Shown here in pieces: positions 9,076 through 16,707 of a DNA stretch of 33,947 nucleotides. Below the pieces are notes generated by a model. That model saw only the letters and a program-made list of their open reading frames with translations, was not told the origin of the DNA and made no database searches. Positions within the stretch are counted from its first letter, which is position 1; each line of letters begins with the position of its first letter. Source of the DNA: Dehalococcoidia bacterium (GTDB lineage: Bacteria > Chloroflexota > Dehalococcoidia > UBA2979); assembly GCA_009692705.1 (NCBI GenBank), contig SHYR01000001.1:1-33947 (forward strand), in the 5' to 3' direction. A program made the position numbers and the translations under genes.

Positions 9076-9621
9076 GTGGAGCAGCACACCCTCCGCCAGG
9101 CGCAGGGCGCGAAGCGCCCGAAGAAGCGCATCGGCCGCGGCGTCGGCTCAGGCCAGGGCACGTACGCCGGCAAGGGCTTCAAGGGCCAGCGCAAGCGCGG
9201 CGCGAACAAGATCTCGCCGACCTTCGAGGGCGGCCAGATGCCGCTGATGCGGCGCATCAGCCACCGCCCCGGGTTCCGCAACCCGTTCCGCGTGGAGTTC
9301 CACGCGGTGAGCCTCGGCGTGCTGGCGGAGCGCTTCCCCGCAGGCGCCGTGGTGGACGCGCAGGCGCTGGCGGCGGTGCGGCTGATCAGCGGCTTGCTGC
9401 AGCCCTTTAAGGTGCTCGGCAACGGCCCGCTCGCGCACGCGCTCACGGTGCGTGCGCCGCGGCTCTCGGCGGCGGCGAAGGAGGCGATCACCGCCGCCGG
9501 CGGCAGCTTCGAGGAGTTTGCGCCGGCGGTGCGGCAGGTGCGGGACCGCATCCACCGCCGCCGCGCGCGCGAAGCGGCGGCCGGGGATGGCGGACAGCCG
9601 TCCGGCGGTGGCGAAGGGTAG
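9076..9621 (+). CDS. rplO: 50S ribosomal protein L15
   Basis: L15 organises 23S rRNA late in 50S assembly. The Gly/Arg-rich N-terminus KRIGRGVGSGQGTYAGKGFKGQ and FEGGQMPLMRRISHRPGFRN are diagnostic. The product is 181 aa against 145-150 usually; the extra is a C-terminal tail from about residue 150 that is first basic (IHRRRAREAA) and then Gly-rich. The start is GTG at 9076, one base after the rpmD stop. Confidence 0.95.
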   Translation: MEQHTLRQAQGAKRPKKRIGRGVGSGQGTYAGKGFKGQRKRGANKISPTFEGGQMPLMRRISHRPGFRNPFRVEFHAVSLGVLAERFPAGAVVDAQALAAVRLISGLLQPFKVLGNGPLAHALTVRAPRLSAAAKEAITAAGGSFEEFAPAVRQVRDRIHRRRAREAAAGDGGQPSGGGEG

Positions 9622-9630
9622 CGAGCAGGC

Positions 9631-10968
9631 GTGACGAACCGCGGCCAGGTCTCGACCCGTCCACGTCTGCTGCAGGCCGGCATCGACGCGTTCTCGCAGC
9701 CAGATGTGCGTGCGAAGATCCTCTTCACGCTCGCGCTGCTGCTGGTATTCCGCTTCGTCGCGCACGTGCCGGTGCCCGGGGTGGACCGCGAGACGCTGCA
9801 GCGCACCTTCGACAACAACGCGATTCTCGGCTTTCTCAACATCTTCTCCGGCGGCGCGCTGCAGAACCTCTCGGTGGCGGCGCTGGGCGTCTATCCATAC
9901 ATCACGGCCACGATCGTGATGCAGCTGGCAACGCCGCTGATCCCACGCCTCGCCGCGCTGCAGAAGGAGGGCGAGGCCGGGCGCCAGCGCCTGCAGATGT
10001 ACCAGCACTGGATGACCGTGCCGCTGGCGGCGCTGCAGGGCTACGCGCAGTTGCTGTTGATCCAGCAGCTCGGCGGTGTCACCAACATCGGCTTCAGCGG
10101 CGGCCACGCGCTCCCGACGGTGGCGACGATCATGTCGATGGTCGCCGGCACGATGTTCCTGGTCTGGATCGGTGAGCTCATCACCGAGCGCGGCGTCGGC
10201 AACGGGGTCTCGCTGATCATCTTCGGCGGCATCGTCGCCGGGATGCCGCAGTTGCTCGGGCGCGGCGCGCTGAGCGGTGCTGGCGCGGCGATCGGCGGGT
10301 TGTTGCTGCTGTTGCTGATCGCGATCGCGGTGGTGGCGCTGGTCGTCTACTTTCAGGAGGCGGAGCGCCGCGTGCCCGTGCAGTACGCGCGCTCGACGGT
10401 GCGCGGTGGGCGCATGTACCGCCAGCAGGGGCAGTCGCACATTCCGTTGCGGGTGAACAGCGCGGGCATGATCCCGCTGATCTTCGCGTTCTCGATCATG
10501 ATCTTCCCGCCCGCGTTTGCGCAGTTCGTGGCGGAGACCGCCGACGTCGGCTGGATCCGCAACGTCGCGGACTTCTGGCGCACGGCGCTGACGCCCACCG
10601 GACTGGTGTACTGGATCGCTGTCTTCCTGCTGGTGGTGGCGTTCACGTTCTTCTACACCATGGTCGTGTTCCAGCAGCAGAACCTGGCGGAGAACCTCCA
10701 GCGGCAGGGCGGGTTCATCCCCGGCATCCGGCCGGGGCGGCCGACGCAGGAGTACATCACGCGCGTGCTGATCCGCATCACGTGGGGCGGCGCGATCTTC
10801 CTCGGCCTCGTTGCCGTGCTGCCGTTCTTAGCCACGCGGCTGACTAACGTGCAGGCGCTGCAGATCTCGGCATCCGGGCTGCTGATCGTGGTGGGCGTGG
10901 TGCTCGACACTATGCGGCAGTTGGAGGCGCAGATGATGATGCGCAACTACGAGGGGTTCATCTCGTGA
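9631..10968 (+). CDS. secY: Preprotein translocase subunit SecY
   Basis: SecY is the channel of the Sec translocon in the cytoplasmic membrane. The product is 445 aa, with about ten hydrophobic segments spread along it. Signatures are the N-terminal RAKILFTLALLLVFR, GVYPYITATIVMQL, the cytoplasmic loop with RRVPVQYARSTVRG, LRVNSAGMIPLIFAFSI, and GGFIPGIRPGRPTQEYI. The GTG at 9631 gives the normal N-terminus. The TGA stop overlaps the adk ATG, the usual spc-operon arrangement. Confidence 0.97.
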   Translation: MTNRGQVSTRPRLLQAGIDAFSQPDVRAKILFTLALLLVFRFVAHVPVPGVDRETLQRTFDNNAILGFLNIFSGGALQNLSVAALGVYPYITATIVMQLATPLIPRLAALQKEGEAGRQRLQMYQHWMTVPLAALQGYAQLLLIQQLGGVTNIGFSGGHALPTVATIMSMVAGTMFLVWIGELITERGVGNGVSLIIFGGIVAGMPQLLGRGALSGAGAAIGGLLLLLLIAIAVVALVVYFQEAERRVPVQYARSTVRGGRMYRQQGQSHIPLRVNSAGMIPLIFAFSIMIFPPAFAQFVAETADVGWIRNVADFWRTALTPTGLVYWIAVFLLVVAFTFFYTMVVFQQQNLAENLQRQGGFIPGIRPGRPTQEYITRVLIRITWGGAIFLGLVAVLPFLATRLTNVQALQISASGLLIVVGVVLDTMRQLEAQMMMRNYEGFIS

Positions 10969-11636
10969 TGAAGCTGATCCTGCTGGGCCTGCCGGGCGCC
11001 GGCAAGGGCACGCAGGCGAAGATGATCGCCGGGCGGCTGGCGCTGGTGCACGTCTCCACCGGCGACATGTTCCGCGAGGCCGCCGCCGAGGGTACGGCAC
11101 TGGGCAAGCGCGCGCAGCAGTTCATGTCGCGCGGCGAGCTTGTGCCGGACGAGGTCACGATCGAGATGCTGCTCGAGCGCATCGCCCGGCCGGATGCGCA
11201 GGCCGGGTTCATGCTGGACGGCTTCCCGCGCACGCTCGCGCAGGCGCAGGCGCTGGACGCGGCGCTCGCGCGGCGGGGCGCCGCCATCGACGCCGTGCTC
11301 TATATCCAGGTGCCGGAGGCGGAGCTGCTCGGCCGCCTGGCCGGGCGCTTGGGCTGTCCGCAGTGCGGCGCGATCTACCATCTCCAGAACCGCCCCCCGC
11401 GGCGGGCTGGGCGGTGCGACGAGTGCGGGTCGGAGCTGACCAAGCGCGCCGACGACCGCGCGGAGACCGTCGCCGAGCGTCTGCGCGTGAACCGCGAGCA
11501 GACCGAGGCGCTGGTGGGTTACTACGCGCCCGCGGGGAAGCTGCACCGCGTGGACGGCACGGGCGAGCCCGCGCAGGTCACCGGGCGGCTGCTGCTGGTG
11601 CCGGATGCGTTGTCGGCCGAGGTGCAGAAGGCGTAG
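10968..11636 (+). CDS. adk: Adenylate kinase with zinc-binding LID
   Basis: Adk interconverts ATP + AMP and 2 ADP in the cytoplasm. The 222 aa product has the P-loop GLPGAGKGT (residues 7-15), the AMP-binding region with STGDMFR and LDGFPRT, and a LID with four cysteines (C130, C133, C150, C153), the metal-stabilised LID type. The ATG at 10968 is taken because it overlaps the secY stop; a GTG one codon earlier is possible. A second in-frame TAG lies 9 nt after the stop. Confidence 0.96.
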   Translation: MKLILLGLPGAGKGTQAKMIAGRLALVHVSTGDMFREAAAEGTALGKRAQQFMSRGELVPDEVTIEMLLERIARPDAQAGFMLDGFPRTLAQAQALDAALARRGAAIDAVLYIQVPEAELLGRLAGRLGCPQCGAIYHLQNRPPRRAGRCDECGSELTKRADDRAETVAERLRVNREQTEALVGYYAPAGKLHRVDGTGEPAQVTGRLLLVPDALSAEVQKA

Positions 11637-11645
11637 TATGTTTAG

Positions 11646-12431
11646 ATGTCTGTCGTGATCAAGTCCAGTCAGGAAATCGCCGCCATGCGGGAGGCGGGCC
11701 GGCTGAACGCCGAGGTGCGCGCGATCCTGCAGGATGCGATCGAGCCTGGGATCACCGGGCGAGCGCTAGACGAGCTGGCGCGGCGCGAGATCGCGCGCCG
11801 CGGCGGGGAGCCCACGTTCGTCGGCTATGCGCCGGGCGGACGCCCCCCGTACCCGGGGGCGATCTGCTTCTCGGTCAACGAGGAACTGGTGCACGGCATC
11901 CCGGGCGAGCGGGTGCTGCAGGAAGGCGACATCGTCAGCATCGACCTCGGCTTGACGTACCGCGGCTGGGTCTCCGACGCCGCCTTCACGGCGGGCGTCG
12001 GCGTGATCACGGCGGAGGCGCAACGGCTGCTGGATGTGACTGAGGCGGCGCTCTGGAAGGGCATCGCGGCGGCGCGTGGCGGGGCTGCCCTGGGCGACGT
12101 CTCGTTCGCCATCGGGTCGACCGCGGAGGGCTACGGGATCGTCGATGAGTACGGCGGGCACGGTGTCGGTCGCCGCATGCACGAGGAGCCGCACATCGTG
12201 AACAAGGGCCGCCCGGGCAGCGGGCTGCGACTGAAGGCCGGCATGGTGCTGGCGCTGGAGCCGATGTTCGCGCTCGGTCACCAGGCGACGGTGGAAGGGC
12301 CGGACGGCTGGACGGTGCGCATGCGCGATGGCAGCCTCTGCGCTCACTTCGAGGAGACGATCGCGGTCACCGACGGCGCCGCGGAGGTGCTCACCCGCAT
12401 CGAGGCGCCCGCAGCGCAGCGTGCGGGCTAG
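11646..12431 (+). CDS. map: Methionine aminopeptidase, type I
   Basis: MetAP removes the N-terminal methionine from nascent proteins and uses two metal ions. The 261 aa product has the expected ligands: D100 in VSIDLGL, D111 in WVSDAAF, the His in [13 protein letters not shown], the Glu in LALEPM and the last Glu in HFEETIAV. The length matches type I without an N-terminal extension. It lies 9 nt after adk and 8 nt before infA, the usual spc-operon order. Confidence 0.95.
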   Translation: MSVVIKSSQEIAAMREAGRLNAEVRAILQDAIEPGITGRALDELARREIARRGGEPTFVGYAPGGRPPYPGAICFSVNEELVHGIPGERVLQEGDIVSIDLGLTYRGWVSDAAFTAGVGVITAEAQRLLDVTEAALWKGIAAARGGAALGDVSFAIGSTAEGYGIVDEYGGHGVGRRMHEEPHIVNKGRPGSGLRLKAGMVLALEPMFALGHQATVEGPDGWTVRMRDGSLCAHFEETIAVTDGAAEVLTRIEAPAAQRAG

Positions 12432-12439
12432 GGGGCGGC

Positions 12440-12685
12440 GTGGCGCAGCAGCAGGCGAGGCCGCAGAAGAAGCAGAAAGAGGTCATCGAGGTCGAGGGCA
12501 CCGTGAAGGACGCCATGCCGAACCGCACGTTCAGCGTGGAGCTCGCGAACGGCCACAGCGTGCTCGCGCACGTCTCCGGGAAGATGCAGAAGCACTACAT
12601 CCGCATCCTGCTGGGCGACCGCGTGCTGGTGGAGCTGAGCCCGTACGACCTCACGCGCGGGCGCGTCACCTACCGCTTCCGCTAG
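12440..12685 (+). CDS. infA: Translation initiation factor IF-1
   Basis: IF-1 binds the 30S A site during initiation. The 81 aa product is a single OB fold: [21 protein letters not shown], seen as [12 protein letters not shown], then [21 protein letters not shown] and [18 protein letters not shown]. It is about nine residues longer than the usual 72 because of a Gln/Lys-rich N-terminal lead ([12 protein letters not shown]). It starts with GTG at 12440. The stop sits in the palindrome CCGCTAGCGG. Confidence 0.96.
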   Translation: MAQQQARPQKKQKEVIEVEGTVKDAMPNRTFSVELANGHSVLAHVSGKMQKHYIRILLGDRVLVELSPYDLTRGRVTYRFR

Positions 12686-12747
12686 CGGCGGGAGCGGGGC
12701 GCAGCGATTGGGAGCATGATCGGGAGCGGAACGGCGGGGGTTGGGCG

Positions 12748-12861
12748 ATGAAGGTATCGGCGTCGGTGAAGAAGCGCTGCGACAAGTGCCAGATCATCCG
12801 GCGGCACGGCCGAGTGCGCGTGATTTGCCCCAATGGGCGTCACAAGCAGCGGCAGGGCTAG
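12748..12861 (+). CDS. rpmJ: 50S ribosomal protein L36 (zinc form)
   Basis: L36 is the smallest 50S protein and binds zinc. The 37 aa product is exactly the family length, with the ligands C11, C14, C27 and H32: [29 protein letters not shown]. The ATG at 12748 gives the invariant MKV start; the longer open frame upstream is rejected because it overlaps infA. The 62-nt gap before it holds only GGGAGC-type purine repeats. Confidence 0.96.
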   Translation: MKVSASVKKRCDKCQIIRRHGRVRVICPNGRHKQRQG

Positions 12862-12888
12862 GCCGGGTCGAGGGTCGGGGAGGTTCAC

Positions 12889-13272
12889 ATGGCACGGATC
12901 GCGGGCGTCGACATCCCGTCGGAGAAGCAGGTGCTGTTCTCCTTGCCGTACATCTACGGCGTAGGGCGCGCCACCGCGCAGAAGGTGCTGGAGCAGACGA
13001 ACATCCGGCCGGACCGCAAGGTGCGCGACCTCACCGACGACGAGGTGACGCGCCTGCGGGCGGTGATCGAGGGCGACTACGTGGTGGAGGGTGACCTGCG
13101 CCGCGAGGTGCGGCAGAACATCCAGCGCCTGATCGAGATTAACTGCTACCGCGGCGTGCGGCATCGCCGCGGGCTGCCGGTGCGCGGCCAGCGCACGAAG
13201 ACCAACGCCCGCACGCGCCGCGGCACGCGCCGCACGGTGGCCGGCAAGCGCCGGGTCTCCGCGAAGAAGTAG
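12889..13272 (+). CDS. rpsM: 30S ribosomal protein S13
   Basis: S13 sits at the top of the 30S head and contacts the 50S subunit and P-site tRNA. The product is 127 aa: [32 protein letters not shown], the helix-two-turn-helix core, and the basic C-terminus [20 protein letters not shown] strong ribosome site (GGGGAGG) lies 6 nt before the ATG. The gene end (CGAAGAAGTAG, 13262-13272) is echoed directly downstream by CGAAGCAGTAG (13273-13283). Confidence 0.97.
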   Translation: MARIAGVDIPSEKQVLFSLPYIYGVGRATAQKVLEQTNIRPDRKVRDLTDDEVTRLRAVIEGDYVVEGDLRREVRQNIQRLIEINCYRGVRHRRGLPVRGQRTKTNARTRRGTRRTVAGKRRVSAKK

Positions 13273-13283
13273 CGAAGCAGTAG
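13262..13283 (+). repeat. 11-nt tandem echo of the rpsM stop
   Basis: CGAAGAAGTAG (13262-13272, ending in the rpsM stop) is followed without a gap by CGAAGCAGTAG (13273-13283), 10 of 11 bases identical. The second TAG lies 11 nt after the first, in another frame. The same 11-nt spacing between two TAGs recurs at the ends of rpsK (13699 and 13710) and rpsD. Confidence 0.7.
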
Positions 13284-13302
13284 AGGGGAACGGGCACCGC
13301 CG

Positions 13303-13701
13303 ATGGGTCGCACACGCACCGCCGCACGACCGCGCGCGCGCCGTGAACGGAAGTCCGTTCCGCGCGGGCGCGCCTACGTGCGCTCCACGTTCAACAACAC
13401 CATCATCACGCTCACCGACCCGAACGGGAACGTGCTGTCCTGGGGCAGCGGCGGGGCGGCCGGGTTCACCGGCTCCCGCAAGAGCACGCCCTACGCCGCG
13501 CAGGTGGCGGCCGAGGGTGCCGCACAGCGCGCGATGGAGCACGGCCTGCGCGAGGTGGAGGTGATGGTGCGCGGCCCCGGCTCCGGCCGCGAGGCCGCGG
13601 TGCGGGCGCTGCAGACCTCCGGACTGCGCATCCTCTCGCTCCGCGATACCACGCCGATCCCGCACAACGGTTGCCGGGCGCGCCGGCGCCCGCGCAAGTA
13701 G
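13303..13701 (+). CDS. rpsK: 30S ribosomal protein S11
   Basis: S11 is a platform protein of the 30S subunit near the E site. The product is 132 aa: a basic N-terminus, then [44 protein letters not shown], cut here as [12 protein letters not shown] and [14 protein letters not shown], and the C-terminal [16 protein letters not shown]. The stop is a double TAGTAG, with another TAG 11 nt from the first. It follows rpsM by 30 nt and precedes rpsD by 26 nt. Confidence 0.97.
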   Translation: MGRTRTAARPRARRERKSVPRGRAYVRSTFNNTIITLTDPNGNVLSWGSGGAAGFTGSRKSTPYAAQVAAEGAAQRAMEHGLREVEVMVRGPGSGREAAVRALQTSGLRILSLRDTTPIPHNGCRARRRPRK

Positions 13702-13727
13702 TAGCCCAGTAGGAGAGTTCGTCACCG

Positions 13728-14336
13728 ATGGCTCGCTATACCGGTCCCAGGTGCCGCAAATGCCGCCGCTACGGCGTCTCGCTGTGCGGCAAGACACGCT
13801 GCGCGTTCACCCGGCGGCAGGCCCCGCCCGGGCCGCGTTCGATGCGCCGCCGCAAGGTCTCCGACCGCGGCCTGCAGCTGATCGAGAAGCAGAAGGTGCG
13901 CTTCGCTTACGGGTTGATGGAGCGGCAGTTCCGCCACTACTACGATCGCGCGTCGCGCGGCTCCGGCGTCACGGGCGAAGAGATGATGAAGCTGCTGGAG
14001 CGGCGGCTGGACAACGTCGTTTACCGCCTCGGCTTCGGCAGCTCGCGCCAGCAGGCGCGCCAGCTGGTGTGCCACGGCCACATCGCCGTCAACGGTACGA
14101 AGCTGGACATCCCGAGCGCGGCGGTGAAGGTGGGCGTGGAGATCGGGTTCACGGAGCGTGGCAAGCGCTCCACGTACCACGACATCCTGCGCGAGGAGAT
14201 CAAGTCGCGGGCGGCCCCGGGCTGGCTGGAGCTCAACCCAGAGGCGCTGGTCGGGCGGGTCGTCGGCGACCCCGGGCCCGGCGACTACGAGCCGTACTTC
14301 AATCCGAACGCAATCGTGGAGTACTACTCGCGTTAG
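13728..14336 (+). CDS. rpsD: 30S ribosomal protein S4 (zinc-type N-terminus)
   Basis: S4 nucleates 30S assembly and in some bacteria represses the alpha operon. The 202 aa product starts MARYTGPRCRKCRRYG with four cysteines (C9, C12, C20, C25), the zinc-binding form of the N-terminal domain. The S4 RNA-binding domain is clear in LERRLDNVVYRLGFGSSRQQARQLV and HGHIAVNGTKLDIPS. The gene ends ACTCGCGTTAG (14326-14336), directly followed by the near-copy ATTCGCGCTAG. Confidence 0.97.
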   Translation: MARYTGPRCRKCRRYGVSLCGKTRCAFTRRQAPPGPRSMRRRKVSDRGLQLIEKQKVRFAYGLMERQFRHYYDRASRGSGVTGEEMMKLLERRLDNVVYRLGFGSSRQQARQLVCHGHIAVNGTKLDIPSAAVKVGVEIGFTERGKRSTYHDILREEIKSRAAPGWLELNPEALVGRVVGDPGPGDYEPYFNPNAIVEYYSR

Positions 14337-14347
14337 ATTCGCGCTAG
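14326..14347 (+). repeat. 11-nt tandem echo of the rpsD stop
   Basis: ACTCGCGTTAG (14326-14336, ending in the rpsD stop) is followed directly by ATTCGCGCTAG (14337-14347), 9 of 11 identical, with the two TAGs 11 nt apart. It lies at the left end of the 94-nt rpsD-rpoA gap. Confidence 0.55.
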
Positions 14348-14359
14348 AGAGCGCGGCGG

Positions 14360-14380
14360 GCGAGCGGCAGAGCCGCTCGC
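14360..14380 (+). promoter_or_regulatory. Perfect hairpin between rpsD and rpoA
   Basis: GCGAGCGGC (14360-14368) and GCCGCTCGC (14372-14380) form a 9-bp perfect stem with an AGA triloop. No T tract follows, so it is not a classical terminator. It lies in the only long gap of the alpha part, about 50 nt before the rpoA start, and could be an attenuator, an RNA-processing site or an S4-binding element. The structure is seen; the role is inference. Confidence 0.4.
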
Positions 14381-14430
14381 GTCAGGGAGCGATTCGTCAT
14401 TTCGCGCAGGCAATCGCGGAGAGGGTGCTC

Positions 14431-15531
14431 TTGACTGCTGACTTGCTCGTCCCGGAGTTGAAGGTTGAGATCGAGGAGGGCGACTACGCCCGCATCGTCG
14501 CGGAGCCGCTGGAAGCGGGCTTCGGTACCACGCTGGGCAACTCGCTGCGTCGTGTGCTGCTGTCGTCGCTGCCAGGCGGCGCGATCACCTCGGTGCGGAT
14601 CGAGGGGGTCGAGCACGAGTTCTCGACGCTGGAGCATATGCAGGAAGATGTCACCGAGCTCCTGCTCAATCTCAAGGAGGTGCGGCTGCGCGCCTTCTCT
14701 GATCGCCCCGCGCGCCTCTACCTGGAGGCCAGCGGCGTGGGCGAGGTGACGGCGGGCCAGATCCAGGCCACCGCCGACTACGAGGTTATGAACCCGCAGT
14801 TGCACCTCGCGACGCTAGACCATCGTGACGCGTCGCTGGTGGTGGACATCAACGTGGAGTGTGGCCGCGGCTACCTCCCGGCGAGCGTGGGCGAAGGGCT
14901 TCCGATCGGCGTGATCCCGGTGGACGCCGTCTTCACGCCGGTGCGGCGCGTGAACTACCGCGTCTCCCACACCCGCGTCGGCCAGGACACCAACTACGAC
15001 CGCCTAGAGCTCGAGGTGTGGACCGACGGCACCACCGACGGCAAGACCGCGGTCTCCATGGCGGCGGAGATCCTGCGCGAGCAGACGATGCCGTTCGTGC
15101 ACCTCGTGCGTCCGGGGGCCGTCGAGTCGGCCGCCACGGAGTCCTTCTCCGCGCCGCCGCTGACCGGCGCGGACACGCCGATCGAGGCGCTGGGGCTCTC
15201 CGTGCGGGCCTATAACTGCCTCAAGCGCTCCGGCCTCACCACCGTGGGGCTGGTGCTGGAGAAGTCGGAGGAGGAGCTGCTGGCGCTCCGCAACTTCGGG
15301 GAGAAGTCCTACGAGGAGCTGCGCCAGAAGTTGATCGGCGATGGCTTCCCGGCCCCGCGCCACGACAGCCGCCGCGCCGTCGCGCGCGCGGAGCCGGTGT
15401 CCGCCGCCATCCCCACCAGTCTGCGTGAGGATGACGGCGTGGGCGCGCTCGGGCAGGCGCTGATCGAGGCGCTGCGCGAGGCCGGTGAAGATGCCTCCGA
15501 GCTGGTGGAGGACGATGGAGATGATGAGTAG
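14431..15531 (+). CDS. rpoA: DNA-directed RNA polymerase alpha subunit
   Basis: Alpha dimerises to start RNA polymerase assembly, and its C-terminal domain touches UP elements and activators. The alpha-NTD shows EPLEAGFGTTLGNSLRRVLLSSLPG and VEHEFSTLEHMQEDVTELLLNLK, seen as TLGNSLRRVLLSS and EHEFSTLEHMQEDV. The alpha-CTD is PIEALGLSVRAYNCLKRSGL to NFGEKSYEELRQKL. TTG at 14431 was chosen because GGAGAGG (14418-14424) lies 6 nt before it; the GTG at 14425 would abut that site. This gives 366 aa; after the CTD there is an unusual ~55-residue tail ending in acid (VEDDGDDE). Confidence 0.95.
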   Translation: MTADLLVPELKVEIEEGDYARIVAEPLEAGFGTTLGNSLRRVLLSSLPGGAITSVRIEGVEHEFSTLEHMQEDVTELLLNLKEVRLRAFSDRPARLYLEASGVGEVTAGQIQATADYEVMNPQLHLATLDHRDASLVVDINVECGRGYLPASVGEGLPIGVIPVDAVFTPVRRVNYRVSHTRVGQDTNYDRLELEVWTDGTTDGKTAVSMAAEILREQTMPFVHLVRPGAVESAATESFSAPPLTGADTPIEALGLSVRAYNCLKRSGLTTVGLVLEKSEEELLALRNFGEKSYEELRQKLIGDGFPAPRHDSRRAVARAEPVSAAIPTSLREDDGVGALGQALIEALREAGEDASELVEDDGDDE

Positions 15532-15882
15532 ATGAGGCATCGCCAGAGCGGCCGCCGCTTCGATATGCCGACCGCGCAGCGGATGGCGATGTTCCGCAAC
15601 ATCACTACCGCGGTGCTCGAGCACGGCGGCGTGCTCACCACCGAAGCGCGCGCAAAGGAGAGCCGAGGCTTCGTCGAGCGCATGGTCACGCTGGGCAAGC
15701 GTGGCTCGCTGCACGCGCGGCGGCAGGCGCTGGCCTTCGTGTACGACCCGAAGGTAGTGGCGGCGCTGTTCGACGAGATCGCGCCGCGCTACGCGGAGCG
15801 GCCGGGCGGTTACACCCGCGTGGTGAAACTGGCGCGCCGCGCGGGCGACGGGGCGAAGCTGGCGCGGCTGGAGCTGGTCTGA
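15532..15882 (+). CDS. rplQ: 50S ribosomal protein L17
   Basis: L17 is a 50S protein near the tunnel exit. The 116 aa product begins MRHRQSGRRFDMPTAQRMAMFRNITTAVLEHG, seen as MRHRQSGRRFDMPTAQR and NITTAVLEHG, and contains TTEARAKESRGFVERMVTLGKRG. It starts directly after the rpoA stop with no spacer, the standard alpha-operon arrangement. truA follows after 30 nt with no ECF transporter genes in between. Confidence 0.96.
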   Translation: MRHRQSGRRFDMPTAQRMAMFRNITTAVLEHGGVLTTEARAKESRGFVERMVTLGKRGSLHARRQALAFVYDPKVVAALFDEIAPRYAERPGGYTRVVKLARRAGDGAKLARLELV

Positions 15883-15912
15883 GCGCACGGGGGCAGCAAT
15901 GATGCCGCAGCG

Positions 15913-16707
15913 ATGATGCATCGTCGCCTGGCGCTGCTGCTGGAGTACGATGGCGCCGACTTCGCCGGCTCGCAATCGCAGAGCGGGCAGCGGACGGTGC
16001 AGGACGTGGTGGAGGACGCGTGGTGCGAGTTCACCGGGGAGCGGCTGCGGGTGGCCTTCGCCGGCCGCACCGACGCCGGCGTGCACGCTCGCGGGCAGGT
16101 GGTGGCGTTCAACACCGCCGCCCTGCATGGGCCCGCGACCTGCCGGCGCGCGCTCAACCACTTCCTGCCGCCCGACGTGGCGGTGTGGGCGGTCGCGCAG
16201 GCGGCCGCTGGCTTCGACCCACGGCGAGATGCGCGCTCGCGCGTGTACCGCTACGAGTTGCGCGACGGGGGCGAGCGTTCGCCGCTGGCGCGCCGGCACG
16301 CCTGGCTCGTGGAGCGCCCACTGGACGAGCGCGCGATGGCCGCGGCGGCGGCGCTGCTGCCGCTGGACGAGGAGCGGGACTGGGCCGCCTTCGGCGGGGC
16401 GGTCCCGGAGGGCTATCCGACGGTGCGCCGGCTCTCGCGCTGCGCGGTGCGGCGCTGCGGGCCGCAGCGGCTGGCGGTTACGCTGGAGGCCAGCGGGTTC
16501 CTGCCGCAGCAGGTGCGTCGCATGGTGGGGGCACTGGAGCGCGCCGGCGCGGGCCGCATCACGCCCGCACAGTTCGCGCGGTTGATCGACGGCCCGCCGG
16601 GCTCGGTCGGGCCGGTGGCGCCGCCGCAAGGGTTGACGTTGCTGGAGGTGCGCTACGCACCCGGGACGGTGATGTGGGATGACGACCAAGACCTACCGGC
16701 TCAGTAG
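15913..16707 (+). CDS. truA: tRNA pseudouridine synthase A
   Basis: TruA converts uridines 38-40 of the tRNA anticodon stem-loop to pseudouridine. The 264 aa product has the catalytic aspartate D54 in AGRTDAGVHARGQVVAF, the N-terminal LLLEYDGADFAGSQSQ and the C-terminal block SGFLPQQVRRMVGAL. ATG 15913 was taken; ATG 15916 is equally possible. The 3' end overlaps rplM by 29 nt, which suggests coupling. The rplQ-truA-rplM-rpsI order is common in Gram-positives and Chloroflexota. Confidence 0.95.
   Translation: MMHRRLALLLEYDGADFAGSQSQSGQRTVQDVVEDAWCEFTGERLRVAFAGRTDAGVHARGQVVAFNTAALHGPATCRRALNHFLPPDVAVWAVAQAAAGFDPRRDARSRVYRYELRDGGERSPLARRHAWLVERPLDERAMAAAAALLPLDEERDWAAFGGAVPEGYPTVRRLSRCAVRRCGPQRLAVTLEASGFLPQQVRRMVGALERAGAGRITPAQFARLIDGPPGSVGPVAPPQGLTLLEVRYAPGTVMWDDDQDLPAQ

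Noticed and set aside
12676-12690. Palindromes with CGCTAGCG at the infA stop (and similarly at the trxB stop near 32340) as regulatory sites
   Set aside because: Both arise simply from a CGC codon followed by TAG and GC-rich sequence; too short to support a function.
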